Source of the DNA: JAQVWU01 sp964628455
Lineage (GTDB): Bacteria > Bacillota > Clostridia > Oscillospirales > CAG-272
Length of the DNA stretch: 18,417 nucleotides
Direction of reading: 5' to 3'
NCBI GenBank assembly: GCA_964628455.1
Contig: CAZVPD010000069.1
Coordinates: forward strand, 1 to 18,417
Shown here: positions 1 through 6,835 of the stretch, in pieces
Layout: each line of letters begins with the position of its first letter
Numbering within the stretch: position 1 is the first letter of the stretch
Position numbers and translations under genes: made by a program
Notes under the pieces: model-generated
What the model was told of the DNA's origin: nothing
Database searches by the model: none
Seen by the model: only the letters and a program-made list of their open reading frames with translations

Positions 1-420
1 ATACCGCGGAGGAGAACTCCGGCGCCGGCGGACCCGTACCCGCTTCACCTGTTTCTCCGGACGGATACAGGGAGATCGGAGACTCCCGGATAAAAACGTT
101 GGCCGACCTCGAAGCCTATCTGAAAACTCTTTTCACCGATGAAAAGACCGAAAGCCTGCTTGCAGCCGGAATGTACCGCGATATCGGCGGAAAGCTCTGC
201 GGACTGGATGCGGCGCGCGGAAGCGACATCACAAAAGGGAGATCTTCCGCGGTATTCAAACGTGTCGGCGAAGGGAAAATACTCTATACGGTGACCGTGG
301 AGTTGCTGGGGGNNNNNNNNNNAGGATTTAAAATCGGTTGCCGGATACGAGACGCACGTTTTTACGCATGAGCTGGTGGGTTCGGTTTGGATCTGGACGA
401 AATTCTATTTGTATAAATAA
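1..420 (+). CDS. Small secreted-type protein, C-terminal part (IseA-like?), interrupted by assembly gap
   Basis: The frame is open from base 1, so the true start lies upstream. The visible N-terminal part is a Pro/Ser/Gly-rich linker, then a compact domain beginning around GYREIGDSRIKTLADLEAYL. Ten Ns at 313-322 interrupt it. Reading straight through the Ns gives a false stop near 371. After the gap a different frame (first full codon at 325) reads GYETHVFTHELVGSVWIWTKFYLYK and stops with TAA at 418-420. That tail, with its aromatic WxWTKFYLYK ending, is the natural end of this kind of domain. The pattern (T-x-AdxEaYLKtlF, RGSDITKG, ETHxFTxEL) resembles small extracytoplasmic domains of Clostridia, possibly the IseA (DL-endopeptidase inhibitor) family. 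The family is from memory and uncertain; the single-gene reading is fairly safe. The gap length is a placeholder, so there is no evidence for a real frameshift. Confidence 0.6.
313..322. other. Assembly gap (10 Ns)
   Basis: Ten consecutive Ns, probably a scaffold join of unknown length. The coding frame before the gap and the frame that gives a sensible C-terminus after it differ, so the missing sequence is not exactly 10 bases. Confidence 0.98.
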
Positions 421-430
421 AACACAGAAA

Positions 431-460
431 CAAAAGCAGGAGGGATTCTTCCTGCTTTTG
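431..460 (+). terminator. Hairpin terminator after the first gene
   Basis: Perfect 11-bp stem (CAAAAGCAGGA at 431-441 with TCCTGCTTTTG at 450-460) and an 8-nt loop. The core GCAGGA/TCCTGC is flanked by A4 and T4, the usual form of an intrinsic terminator, 10 nt after the stop at 420. Only 17 bases separate it from the next start, so the promoter of the next gene must lie upstream of the hairpin or inside the first gene, or the hairpin attenuates read-through. A poor TTGGAT/TATAAA pair with 19-nt spacing (387-417) is the only candidate I see. Confidence 0.65.
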
Positions 461-477
461 TCGGATAAGGGGTTAAA

Positions 478-2139
478 ATGAGTCGGAAGGACATACTCGG
501 CAGCGCGTCACTCGCCAAAAACAATTACCGCAGTTTCCTCGATGAAAAGCTGAATTATATCCCGTATTTTTATCTTTTTACCGATCCGGAGCCGTTCGGC
601 GCGCACTGCGAATGGGATTTCGGCGACGCGACGGGCAGATATCTCGACGCTCTGCTGCTGTGCTGTGAAATCAGCGGCTTTGACGAGGATTCGCTCATCG
701 CTGCCGGAAGGCTGAAAAAAGCGCTCGACGGTATGATTTCTGCGGAAGACGGTCTGTGCTACCGCCCCGGCGGATATGACTGGGTGAAATACGGCGCCAA
801 TTCGTTCGACCAGCGCAGCTGTCTGCTCGGGCTTGCGACCTGGTACGGACATTTCGGGGACCGGCGGACCGCGCTTCAGTGCGAAAGCCTCATCCGGGGT
901 CTTTACGGAACGGGAAGGGAATACGGAGGTTATTTTTATATCCCCGTTGAAAGTTATGATCCGTCGCTTGACAAAAGAATATTCGATCCCGTACCGTTTG
1001 ATCTCCGAAATTACGGCGCCGACCCGTGCCATTACGGCGGCGGCGTGCTGATCTGGCCGCTGATGTACTGGCACCGCCTTTCGGGCTCCGAAGCGGCTTT
1101 TTCCCTCGCGGGAAAGCTTTCGCGCTTTATTCTGTACTTTTCGGGTGTTTTTGCGGAGGACGGCAGCTTCCGGATGACGGGGTCCGGTGTGGACGCGGAC
1201 GGGCATTTTCATTCGCGCATGGACACCGTCGCCGGCATTCTCGCATATGCGTATGAAGCCGGCGATGAGGAGATGGCGGGGCGGTGCCGGCAGATCTACG
1301 ACTGGGCGGTCACGCAGGGAACCTCATACGGTCTTTTCCCCGAGGGGCTCGGAAAGAAGGTCATGACCGGTGCTGAAGACGAATATCCGGATGTTTCGAA
1401 GCACAGCGAAATATGCTGCACGGCCGATATGATCGAAGCGGCTTTGCTGCTGGGCAGACACGCGGACAGCGGATATTTCGACCATGCCGAAAATTACCTC
1501 AACCATCTTCTGGCCTGCCAGCTTGACGACATATCCTGGATGCCTCCGTCATCGGGGAACGAAGAGTCGGAAACAGTCACCCGGAGAAACGCGGCAGAAA
1601 GGTACAGGGGTGCTTTTACAGGCAGGACCCTTCCGAACGACCTCTTAAACCACGGCAGATATGACACGATGGGATGCTGCGCCGCCGCGGGCGGGAGAGG
1701 TTTATATATGCTGTGGAAAAACGCCGCGGTGCTGCGGGACGGGGAGCTCATCATCGATCTGTGGATCGATGCGGATAACGGCACCGCCAAAATAACGCAT
1801 GACGCGGACAGGGGTGAACTGACTTTTGTGACGGAGCAAAAAGCCGGCGGCATCCTGGTCCGTATCCCTTCATGGCTGGAGGACAGGCGCGATGCCGTAC
1901 GGGCGGAAAGAATGACCGAACACGGCAGCGACGGACTGACTCCGGTTTTCCGCGGCAGTTACATGTTTTTTCCGCAGGCTGCCGGCGGGGAGCGGTACCT
2001 GATAAGCTATCCCGTGAAGAAAGTCAGCGAGACGGTCGTCTTTTGCGGGGAGGAATACACTGTTTTCCGAAAGGGCAGTAAAGTGACATTAGTCCTGCCT
2101 CAGGGTTCGGGTATCCCGCTTTATACCGGAGGCGAGTGA
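478..2139 (+). CDS. GH127-like (DUF1680) glycoside hydrolase, putative beta-L-arabinofuranosidase
   Basis: 553 aa, no signal peptide, so probably cytoplasmic. The first ~410 residues look like an (alpha/alpha)6 barrel. The rest looks like the beta-sandwich seen after the barrel in this family, including VRIPSW near residues 460-465. The diagnostic signals are the GH127 zinc/nucleophile motifs: E311-I-C313 (SEICC, equivalent to the E-T-C of HypBA1) and the pair C400-C401 in MGCCAAAGGRG. In HypBA1 the matching Glu338, Cys340, Cys417 and Cys418 bind zinc, and Cys417 is the nucleophile. All four residues are present here. An acidic stretch at about 300-302 could hold the acid/base Glu. Length is at the short end of the family. 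The start is supported by AAGGGG just upstream. The mttB-like gene follows after 49 bp without a terminator, so they are probably co-transcribed. Substrate is unknown; family placement is fairly sure. Confidence 0.82.
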   Translation: MSRKDILGSASLAKNNYRSFLDEKLNYIPYFYLFTDPEPFGAHCEWDFGDATGRYLDALLLCCEISGFDEDSLIAAGRLKKALDGMISAEDGLCYRPGGYDWVKYGANSFDQRSCLLGLATWYGHFGDRRTALQCESLIRGLYGTGREYGGYFYIPVESYDPSLDKRIFDPVPFDLRNYGADPCHYGGGVLIWPLMYWHRLSGSEAAFSLAGKLSRFILYFSGVFAEDGSFRMTGSGVDADGHFHSRMDTVAGILAYAYEAGDEEMAGRCRQIYDWAVTQGTSYGLFPEGLGKKVMTGAEDEYPDVSKHSEICCTADMIEAALLLGRHADSGYFDHAENYLNHLLACQLDDISWMPPSSGNEESETVTRRNAAERYRGAFTGRTLPNDLLNHGRYDTMGCCAAAGGRGLYMLWKNAAVLRDGELIIDLWIDADNGTAKITHDADRGELTFVTEQKAGGILVRIPSWLEDRRDAVRAERMTEHGSDGLTPVFRGSYMFFPQAAGGERYLISYPVKKVSETVVFCGEEYTVFRKGSKVTLVLPQGSGIPLYTGGE

Positions 2140-2188
2140 TGCCGGTCGGTTTCCTTTCGTTCGGGATCGCGGTGAAAGGTGGCATCGT

Positions 2189-3619
2189 ATGAATTGCATG
2201 GACCGGAATCATGCGGATTTTATTCACGGGAAGGCGCTTGATCTGCTTGAAAAAACAGGTGTCGCCGCCGAAAGCTTTATAACCGAAAGGGTAAAGCATT
2301 TCGACGGCGTCAGCCTGCGCGGCGGAAGGCTGATCTTTGACCGTAAAATGGTGCAGACCGTTCTCGATGAAAATTTTGCGCTGATTCTGAAGAATATGCG
2401 GCCGGCTGCGCCGGATCCGGCCGGAACGATCCGTATAGGCGTCTGCGACCTGCCGCAGTATTATACGGACCCGGCGAGCGGCAGGACCGGGCTCATGACC
2501 GCCGCGTCTCTTGTCGAATCCGTTAAACTTCTGGAAACCGCGAAAAAGAAAAAAGCCGGGGTTTGGAGCATGGTCCCCGGGGTGCCGAGGGATGTTCCGT
2601 ACCGGCTTCAGGCGGCTGCCGAATATTACATAGGATGCGAATACTGCTCGTCCGGCGGAAATATCGATACCCTGTATCCTCCCGAAGCGGTTGAATACAT
2701 ATTTATGATGGCCGAGGCGATGGGCACGCCTTTCAGGTCTGCGGGGATGTTTACGCTGAGTCCGCTGAAACTGGGAGGATTCGAGATGGCCGCGGCTTTC
2801 GGGCATATGGATTCTTTTGACAGTTTTTCGATATCGAGCCTCCCGATGCCGGGTTCGACGGGACCCGTATTTCTGACGCCGGCCTGGATCCTTTCGGTTG
2901 CGGAAGCCGCGGCGGGCGCCGTCGTGCTTTATCTCGCATCCGGAGGAAAACCGGTTTACATCAGCCCGGGTCTGTTTCCGTTCGAACCCCGGAAAGCCTG
3001 GACGGCCGGCGGAATGCCGGAGCACGCCATGATGGAGTATCAGCGCGGCATCATAGGCCTGCGCTACAATCCCGCGCTTGCATACAGCCATTCGATGACG
3101 ACATCCGCGAAGGAGCCGGGTTTTCAGGCAGCCGCGGAAAAAACCGCGGGAGCCGTGTTTGCGGCCGGCAGGGGATGCAGGGAATTCAATACCGCCGGGC
3201 TGCTGAGTTTTGACGACATATTCAGTCCGGTCCAGTTTATACTCGATCTCGGGATCAGGGATCTTGCGCAGGTCTATGCGGACGGACCTGCCGATAACTG
3301 CGGAGACTGGGAGAAGATCATCTCGGAAGGCCTTGAAAACGGGTATCTTGCGGCGGATTTCACGCTTGATCATTACGGTAAAGCGTACTGGTTTCCGGAC
3401 CTTTTCTGCAGGGATCCGTTTGACAAAAACGGAGAAGCGGCGAACAGCGACGAGTGTGTCCTCAACGCGAAGGAAAAGGCGCTTGCGTATATTGCGGATT
3501 ACAGTTTCCTGCCCGACAGCAGCCGGATCGCCGAAGTGCGTAAGATCTTCGGGAAAGCCCTGGAAAAACTGGCGTCCGGATTCGATAATCCGCTGAAGGG
3601 TCTGGAGAACAGAGGATAG
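2189..3619 (+). CDS. MttB-family (COG5598) corrinoid-dependent methyltransferase, non-pyrrolysine type
   Basis: 476 aa, full family length. The N-terminus (HGKALDLLEKTGV, then a 'GvxLRGGRLIFDRKMVQ' segment) matches the MttB opening. The C-terminal half has the conserved TSAKEPGFQAAAEKTAGAVFAAG and AGLLSFDDIFSPVQFILD blocks that follow the TIM barrel. There is no in-frame amber codon, so it belongs with the non-pyrrolysine members. Characterised members demethylate glycine betaine, proline betaine, carnitine or butyrobetaine and pass the methyl group to a corrinoid protein. The substrate here cannot be read from sequence. No corrinoid protein or MtgA-type partner is visible in the window. AAAGGTGG ends 6 nt before the ATG; ATG at 2198 is an alternative. 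It ends 16 bp from the convergent MFS gene. Its pairing with a GH127 enzyme is unusual. Confidence 0.85.
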   Translation: MNCMDRNHADFIHGKALDLLEKTGVAAESFITERVKHFDGVSLRGGRLIFDRKMVQTVLDENFALILKNMRPAAPDPAGTIRIGVCDLPQYYTDPASGRTGLMTAASLVESVKLLETAKKKKAGVWSMVPGVPRDVPYRLQAAAEYYIGCEYCSSGGNIDTLYPPEAVEYIFMMAEAMGTPFRSAGMFTLSPLKLGGFEMAAAFGHMDSFDSFSISSLPMPGSTGPVFLTPAWILSVAEAAAGAVVLYLASGGKPVYISPGLFPFEPRKAWTAGGMPEHAMMEYQRGIIGLRYNPALAYSHSMTTSAKEPGFQAAAEKTAGAVFAAGRGCREFNTAGLLSFDDIFSPVQFILDLGIRDLAQVYADGPADNCGDWEKIISEGLENGYLAADFTLDHYGKAYWFPDLFCRDPFDKNGEAANSDECVLNAKEKALAYIADYSFLPDSSRIAEVRKIFGKALEKLASGFDNPLKGLENRG

Positions 3620-3635
3620 GGAGCTGTTTTTCTTT

Positions 3636-4802
3636 TCAGGAGGACGGCTGTCTGTCCTTTAATTTGCTGTAATGGCCCGGGAATGCCAGCGCCGCGGCCA
3701 GACAGGCGGTGCACAAAGCCGCGCAGATGAAATAGGACGCGGGAACGCCGAGATATCTGGTCATGATGCCGCCTCCGATGCCTGCCAGGACCTTCGGGGT
3801 TCCGTATCCGACGGCATACATATAGGACTGCCCCGACGCCTTGATGTTGTCGGGAACGGTTGCGTTGATGTAATAGGTCCCGCAGTAAATGGAGACGGTG
3901 ATCCATGCTCCCGTAAGTGCCGCCGTGATCAGGATCAGCGCGGGATGCGTGACGACGCCCAGAAGAAGGTAACGCAGCGCCGATACGGCGACGGTGACGA
4001 TGAGCAGCCGGCGCAGGCTGAAATACTTCATGATTTTATCGAACCAGATGAAGAAAGGAAACTCGATCAGCAGCGTCACAAAAACGTTGATGCCCCAGAT
4101 ATAGGCGGGGAGCCCGAGTGTCTTGGTCATATACGTCGGCATAAAATTCGAATAATACGAAAACGAAAACATGACGGAAAAAATGATGATCAGAATGAGC
4201 GTCATGTTTTTGTCGCGCACAAGCGGTCTGAGGTCGGTCTTTTCTTTCTTTGCGGCATGACCGGCGATCTGCGGGGCTGTTTTAAGGAACAGGACGCCGA
4301 TGACTGCGATGACCGCGTAGGAACCGAATAAAAACAGCGGGTTTGAGGACGGCAGAACGCTGATGATCATGGCGATGATGCCGTAGCCCACCGTTCCCAT
4401 CAGTCGCATGGGCCCGTATTTCAAACCGGTTTCCGCTGCCGCCTCCAGCGTGATGGTGTCGACCAGCCCGCCGTATGGGGACATGAAAAACATGCTGCAT
4501 CCGAGCATAACCGCCGTATAGGGCAGGGAAGTATTCATCCCGGTCAGAAAGAACGCCGCGGCTGCGCCGCAGACGACAAAAGCAAGCACGTTGTTTTTAT
4601 ATTTTGCTTTATCCGACAGGACGCCCCACAGCAGCGGCGCCGCCATCATGACGACAGGGCCGATGGAAAGCAGCCCGCCGACCTGTATCTCGTCGAAATG
4701 CATTCCGAGATACAGCGGTATAAAGCAGTTGTATACGGCATTCAGGCCGTAAATGAAAAAATTAACCCCGCAAAGGGTGAAAAAAGCTTTTCTCAAGGTC
4801 AT
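3636..4802 (-). CDS. MFS transporter, LacY/MFS_1-like sugar-type permease
   Basis: 388 aa, about 12 hydrophobic segments in two halves separated by a basic/polar loop near residues 190-205. The loop after the second helix has the MFS motif A-like GVLSDKAKYKNN (about 60-71). A later YGPMRLMGTVGYG block resembles the 'yGxxRlwGsxGy' motif of LacY-like and nucleoside/phenylpropionate permeases. These are usually proton-coupled importers of sugars or small organic molecules. The frame is open much further upstream, but that extension is basic, lacks family similarity and lies antisense to the 435-aa gene. I therefore start at ATG 4802 (MTLRKAFF), which opens directly into the first helix. The ribosome site is weak (AGGA about 11 nt away). 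The gene is divergent from the 4926 gene and convergent with the mttB-like gene. Confidence 0.82.
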   Translation of the reverse strand: MTLRKAFFTLCGVNFFIYGLNAVYNCFIPLYLGMHFDEIQVGGLLSIGPVVMMAAPLLWGVLSDKAKYKNNVLAFVVCGAAAAFFLTGMNTSLPYTAVMLGCSMFFMSPYGGLVDTITLEAAAETGLKYGPMRLMGTVGYGIIAMIISVLPSSNPLFLFGSYAVIAVIGVLFLKTAPQIAGHAAKKEKTDLRPLVRDKNMTLILIIIFSVMFSFSYYSNFMPTYMTKTLGLPAYIWGINVFVTLLIEFPFFIWFDKIMKYFSLRRLLIVTVAVSALRYLLLGVVTHPALILITAALTGAWITVSIYCGTYYINATVPDNIKASGQSYMYAVGYGTPKVLAGIGGGIMTRYLGVPASYFICAALCTACLAAALAFPGHYSKLKDRQPSS

Positions 4803-4865
4803 GTGGGTGGTATCCTGTTCCGATCGTTCTGTTTTTATAAAGATGCCGGATATCCGCGGCGGGGT

Positions 4866-4894
4866 TTGACATACAGGCGCGCTTGTGTTATAAT
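4866..4894 (+). promoter_or_regulatory. Perfect consensus sigma-A promoter
   Basis: TTGACA at 4866-4871 and TATAAT at 4889-4894 with exactly 17 bases between them. Transcription should start near 4901, about 25 nt before the ATG at 4926, leaving just enough room for the AAAGGA ribosome site at 4911-4916. A 10-bp palindrome, CGGATATCCG (4847-4856), lies just upstream of the -35 and could be an operator, although palindromes of this size arise often by chance. No comparably good promoter was found for the divergent MFS gene. Confidence 0.85.
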
Positions 4895-4925
4895 GCGGTA
4901 AAATAAGCCGAAAGGATGATGAATC

Positions 4926-6233
4926 ATGGCCGAAAAAATCAATCATGCCGTCCTGGAAAACGAAAACGTCAGTTCGATCGAAAACGATCAAATAAAACTG
5001 GGCGTCAATCTCGCGCTCGGAGGGGCGGTCACATTTCTCGCGGAACACGGAAGACCGAATCTGATCAACAGCGCCGACTGGGGCCGTCAGGTACAGATGT
5101 CCTTTTACAGTTTCCCCGTCCCGTTTCATCCCGAAGGGCACGATATGCGGGAGGCATGGAAGTTTATCGGCTGGAACCCGATACAGTCGGGGGACTGTTA
5201 CGGCAACAGGTCTGTGATCCTGGAACACGAGAACACGGGGGATTCGATTTACGTGAAATGCATTCCCATGCACTGGCCGCTCGATTGTTACCCTGGGGAA
5301 TGCACGTTTGAGACATGGTACAAACCGGACGGCAGACGCGTGCTCGTTCATGCGCGCCTGAATAACAGCCGTCCCGATAAAACGCAGTATCCCGCCAGAT
5401 CGCAGGAACTGCCTGCGGTCTATACCAACGGCGAATGGTACAAACTCGTCTCGTATATCGGCTGCGCCCCCTTTACCGGCGGAAGCACCGAAGTGCTGGT
5501 CGACCTTGACGACGGAAAAGGCTGGCCGTGGATCGGTTTTCGCCCGACCGAAAACTGGGCCGCGCTGGTCGATAAAGACAATTACGGACTGGGCATATAC
5601 AACCCGGACACAAATCACTTCATAGGGGGTTTCGCCGGCAAAAAAGGTTCCGGAGGACCGAAAGACGGTCCGACGGGATACATCAGCCCGCTTCTTTCCG
5701 AGATCCTCGATCATAATATCGTGTATGATTACAGTTACGAACTCATTGCCGGCACCGTCGATGAGATCCGCAGCAGCGTTTATGCGGTCTCAAAGAAAAG
5801 TCCGGTGAAATTTTTTGAATTTTCCGGCACGCGTTCGCACTGGAGCTACCGCAATATCACGGACGGCGGTTTTCCCGCCGGCGGATGCCTGGAGTTCGGT
5901 TTCGGCGAGGGATCGGCGCTCGTTTCCCCTTCCCTGTACTGGAAGGCCGGGGAAATCGGTTCGGTCGTGATCGACGCGGAATTTATTTCGGAAGAGGATC
6001 TTCCGGAAGAGGATCTTCCGTGTTTTCTGGAGCTTATGCTGTATGACGGCCTGGACCATGAGCGAAACTACGCCTTCCCGTCCGTCAGCCTTCCTTTTTC
6101 GGTCAAAGGCGACGGGAAACGCCGTAAAACGAGTATCCCCGTTAAAGATACCGGCGCCTGCGGCGTGATCGGCCTGTCCGTGCGTTTCGGTTCTGAAGGT
6201 TCGGCAAAAATATATTCCGTTGAGATCGGATAG
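4926..6233 (+). CDS. Conserved cytosolic protein of unknown function, beta-rich (possible mutarotase-like fold)
   Basis: 435 aa, no signal peptide or membrane segment. I do not recognise a named family with certainty. The N-terminus (IKLGVNLALGGAVTFLAEHG, then NLINSADWGRQVQMSFYS) has the feel of galactose-mutarotase-like beta-sandwiches, which open with a Gly-rich strand pair followed by NLIN. Tryptophan- and Tyr-rich blocks follow: IGWNPIQSGDCYGNRS (about 80-95), QELPAVYTNGEWYKLVSYIG (about 159-178) and GYISPLLSEILDHN (about 252-265). The last ~150 residues look like a second beta domain, possibly carbohydrate-binding. It has a consensus promoter and AAAGGA ribosome site and no downstream co-directional neighbour, so it is probably monocistronic. 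Its TAG stop abuts the stop of the convergent tmrB with no intervening base. A sugar-related role is inference from fold and context. Confidence 0.75.
   Translation: MAEKINHAVLENENVSSIENDQIKLGVNLALGGAVTFLAEHGRPNLINSADWGRQVQMSFYSFPVPFHPEGHDMREAWKFIGWNPIQSGDCYGNRSVILEHENTGDSIYVKCIPMHWPLDCYPGECTFETWYKPDGRRVLVHARLNNSRPDKTQYPARSQELPAVYTNGEWYKLVSYIGCAPFTGGSTEVLVDLDDGKGWPWIGFRPTENWAALVDKDNYGLGIYNPDTNHFIGGFAGKKGSGGPKDGPTGYISPLLSEILDHNIVYDYSYELIAGTVDEIRSSVYAVSKKSPVKFFEFSGTRSHWSYRNITDGGFPAGGCLEFGFGEGSALVSPSLYWKAGEIGSVVIDAEFISEEDLPEEDLPCFLELMLYDGLDHERNYAFPSVSLPFSVKGDGKRRKTSIPVKDTGACGVIGLSVRFGSEGSAKIYSVEIG
5989..6018 (+). repeat. 15-bp tandem duplication inside the 4926 gene
   Basis: The unit CGGAAGAGGATCTTC occurs twice in direct tandem (5989-6003 and 6004-6018) and encodes a repeated SEEDLP/EEDLP acidic stretch. 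It is in frame, so it reads as a small in-frame duplication in a linker between domains. Confidence 0.9.
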
Positions 6234-6833
6234 TCAGCGCAGGTGCCTCAGCTGCGTGATGAACCGCTGAAGCAGCCGGACGGGAGCCGGACGGCGGTCG
6301 GGCAGCAGCCCGAGTCCGGATTTTTCGGCGATCGTTTCGGCCGCCTGTTCCGGCGTCAGATGCGTTGTGTCTATATAGCCCTCAAAAACGGGGTTTCGAA
6401 ACGCTTCGATGCATGCGTCGAGTTTTTTCGCAGCCCATGATTTTTTAAAATCAAGTCTTGAATGCTGCCGGCGAAGCAGAACGTCGCGGTCCGCGCCGAG
6501 TATGTAATGGTCGGTCCTTATTCCGTTTTCACGCAGCGATCCGATCAGCTCACGGTAATATTCGGGCCGGATGACCGTCATCGGAATGATCAGAGTTCCG
6601 CTGTATGAACACGCGATATCGCGGATGATGCGGCAGTTGAAGCTCCGCCAGAGCGGGTCGTCCTGAAAGTCCATATAACGCCTCCCGCTTTCGGGAGGCG
6701 TGTTTTTTCTTAAAAAGAATCCGATGTTTTCCGGGTCATAGATAAATGAATCGAGAAGGCGCCGGCTAAGTTCGGCAGCGGTTACGGTCTTGCCGCTGCC
6801 GAAAGCGCCGTTTATCCATAAGATCCGGCTCAT
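6234..6833 (-). CDS. tmrB: TmrB-like P-loop ATPase (tunicamycin-resistance protein family)
   Basis: 199 aa, almost the length of Bacillus subtilis TmrB. The Walker A loop is G9-AFGSG-K15-T16 in NGAFGSGKT. The rest follows the TmrB pattern closely: IYDPENIGFFLRK, PLWRSFNCRIIRDI, LIIPMTVIRPEYY, SWAAKKLDACIEAF and FEGYIDT. B. subtilis TmrB is an ATP-binding protein that confers resistance to tunicamycin, apparently by binding the drug; close homologues may instead act as small-molecule kinases. Natural substrate here is unknown. The ATG begins 2 nt after the stop of the deacetylase gene (TGA-CA-ATG) and has no obvious ribosome site of its own, so it is probably translated by coupling. It is the last gene of the operon and meets the convergent 4926 gene stop-to-stop. 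An intrinsic terminator for the opposite strand is embedded in its N-terminal third. Confidence 0.85.
   Translation of the reverse strand: MSRILWINGAFGSGKTVTAAELSRRLLDSFIYDPENIGFFLRKNTPPESGRRYMDFQDDPLWRSFNCRIIRDIACSYSGTLIIPMTVIRPEYYRELIGSLRENGIRTDHYILGADRDVLLRRQHSRLDFKKSWAAKKLDACIEAFRNPVFEGYIDTTHLTPEQAAETIAEKSGLGLLPDRRPAPVRLLQRFITQLRHLR
6678..6708 (+). terminator. Intrinsic terminator on the plus strand, embedded antisense in tmrB
   Basis: Perfect 10-bp GC-rich stem (ACGCCTCCCG 6678-6687 with CGGGAGGCGT 6692-6701), CTTT tetraloop, then G and six T (6703-6708). The T-tract is only on the plus strand; read on the minus strand the stem is followed by TATATGG. It therefore suits termination of plus-strand transcripts. 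The nearest plus-strand gene is the one ending at 6233, about 450 bp upstream, with no hairpin between. Confidence 0.72.
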
Positions 6834-6835
6834 TG

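Noticed and set aside
2024..3373. Long open frame on the minus strand across the mttB-like gene
   Set aside because: Basic, Arg/Gly/His-rich, no recognisable domain, and fully antisense to a well-supported gene; typical of GC-rich coding sequence.
3639..3660. AGGAC/GTCCT inverted repeat between the convergent mttB-like and MFS genes as a terminator
   Set aside because: Only a 5-bp stem, inside the MFS coding end and followed by just three T, so support is too weak.
3617..3730. Amber stop of the mttB-like gene as a possible pyrrolysine codon
   Set aside because: Pyrrolysine in MttB proteins is internal. Here the protein already has full family length, and the frame after the TAG runs only 36 codons antisense to the MFS gene.
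4803..5714. Upstream extension of the MFS transporter frame on the minus strand
   Set aside because: It is open but lies antisense to the 4926 gene, crosses the intergenic promoter region and shows no family similarity. The transporter begins naturally at 4802.
6438..6453. TGATTTT/AAAATCA palindrome within tmrB
   Set aside because: AT-only core with a 2-nt loop inside coding sequence; unlikely to fold stably or to be functional.
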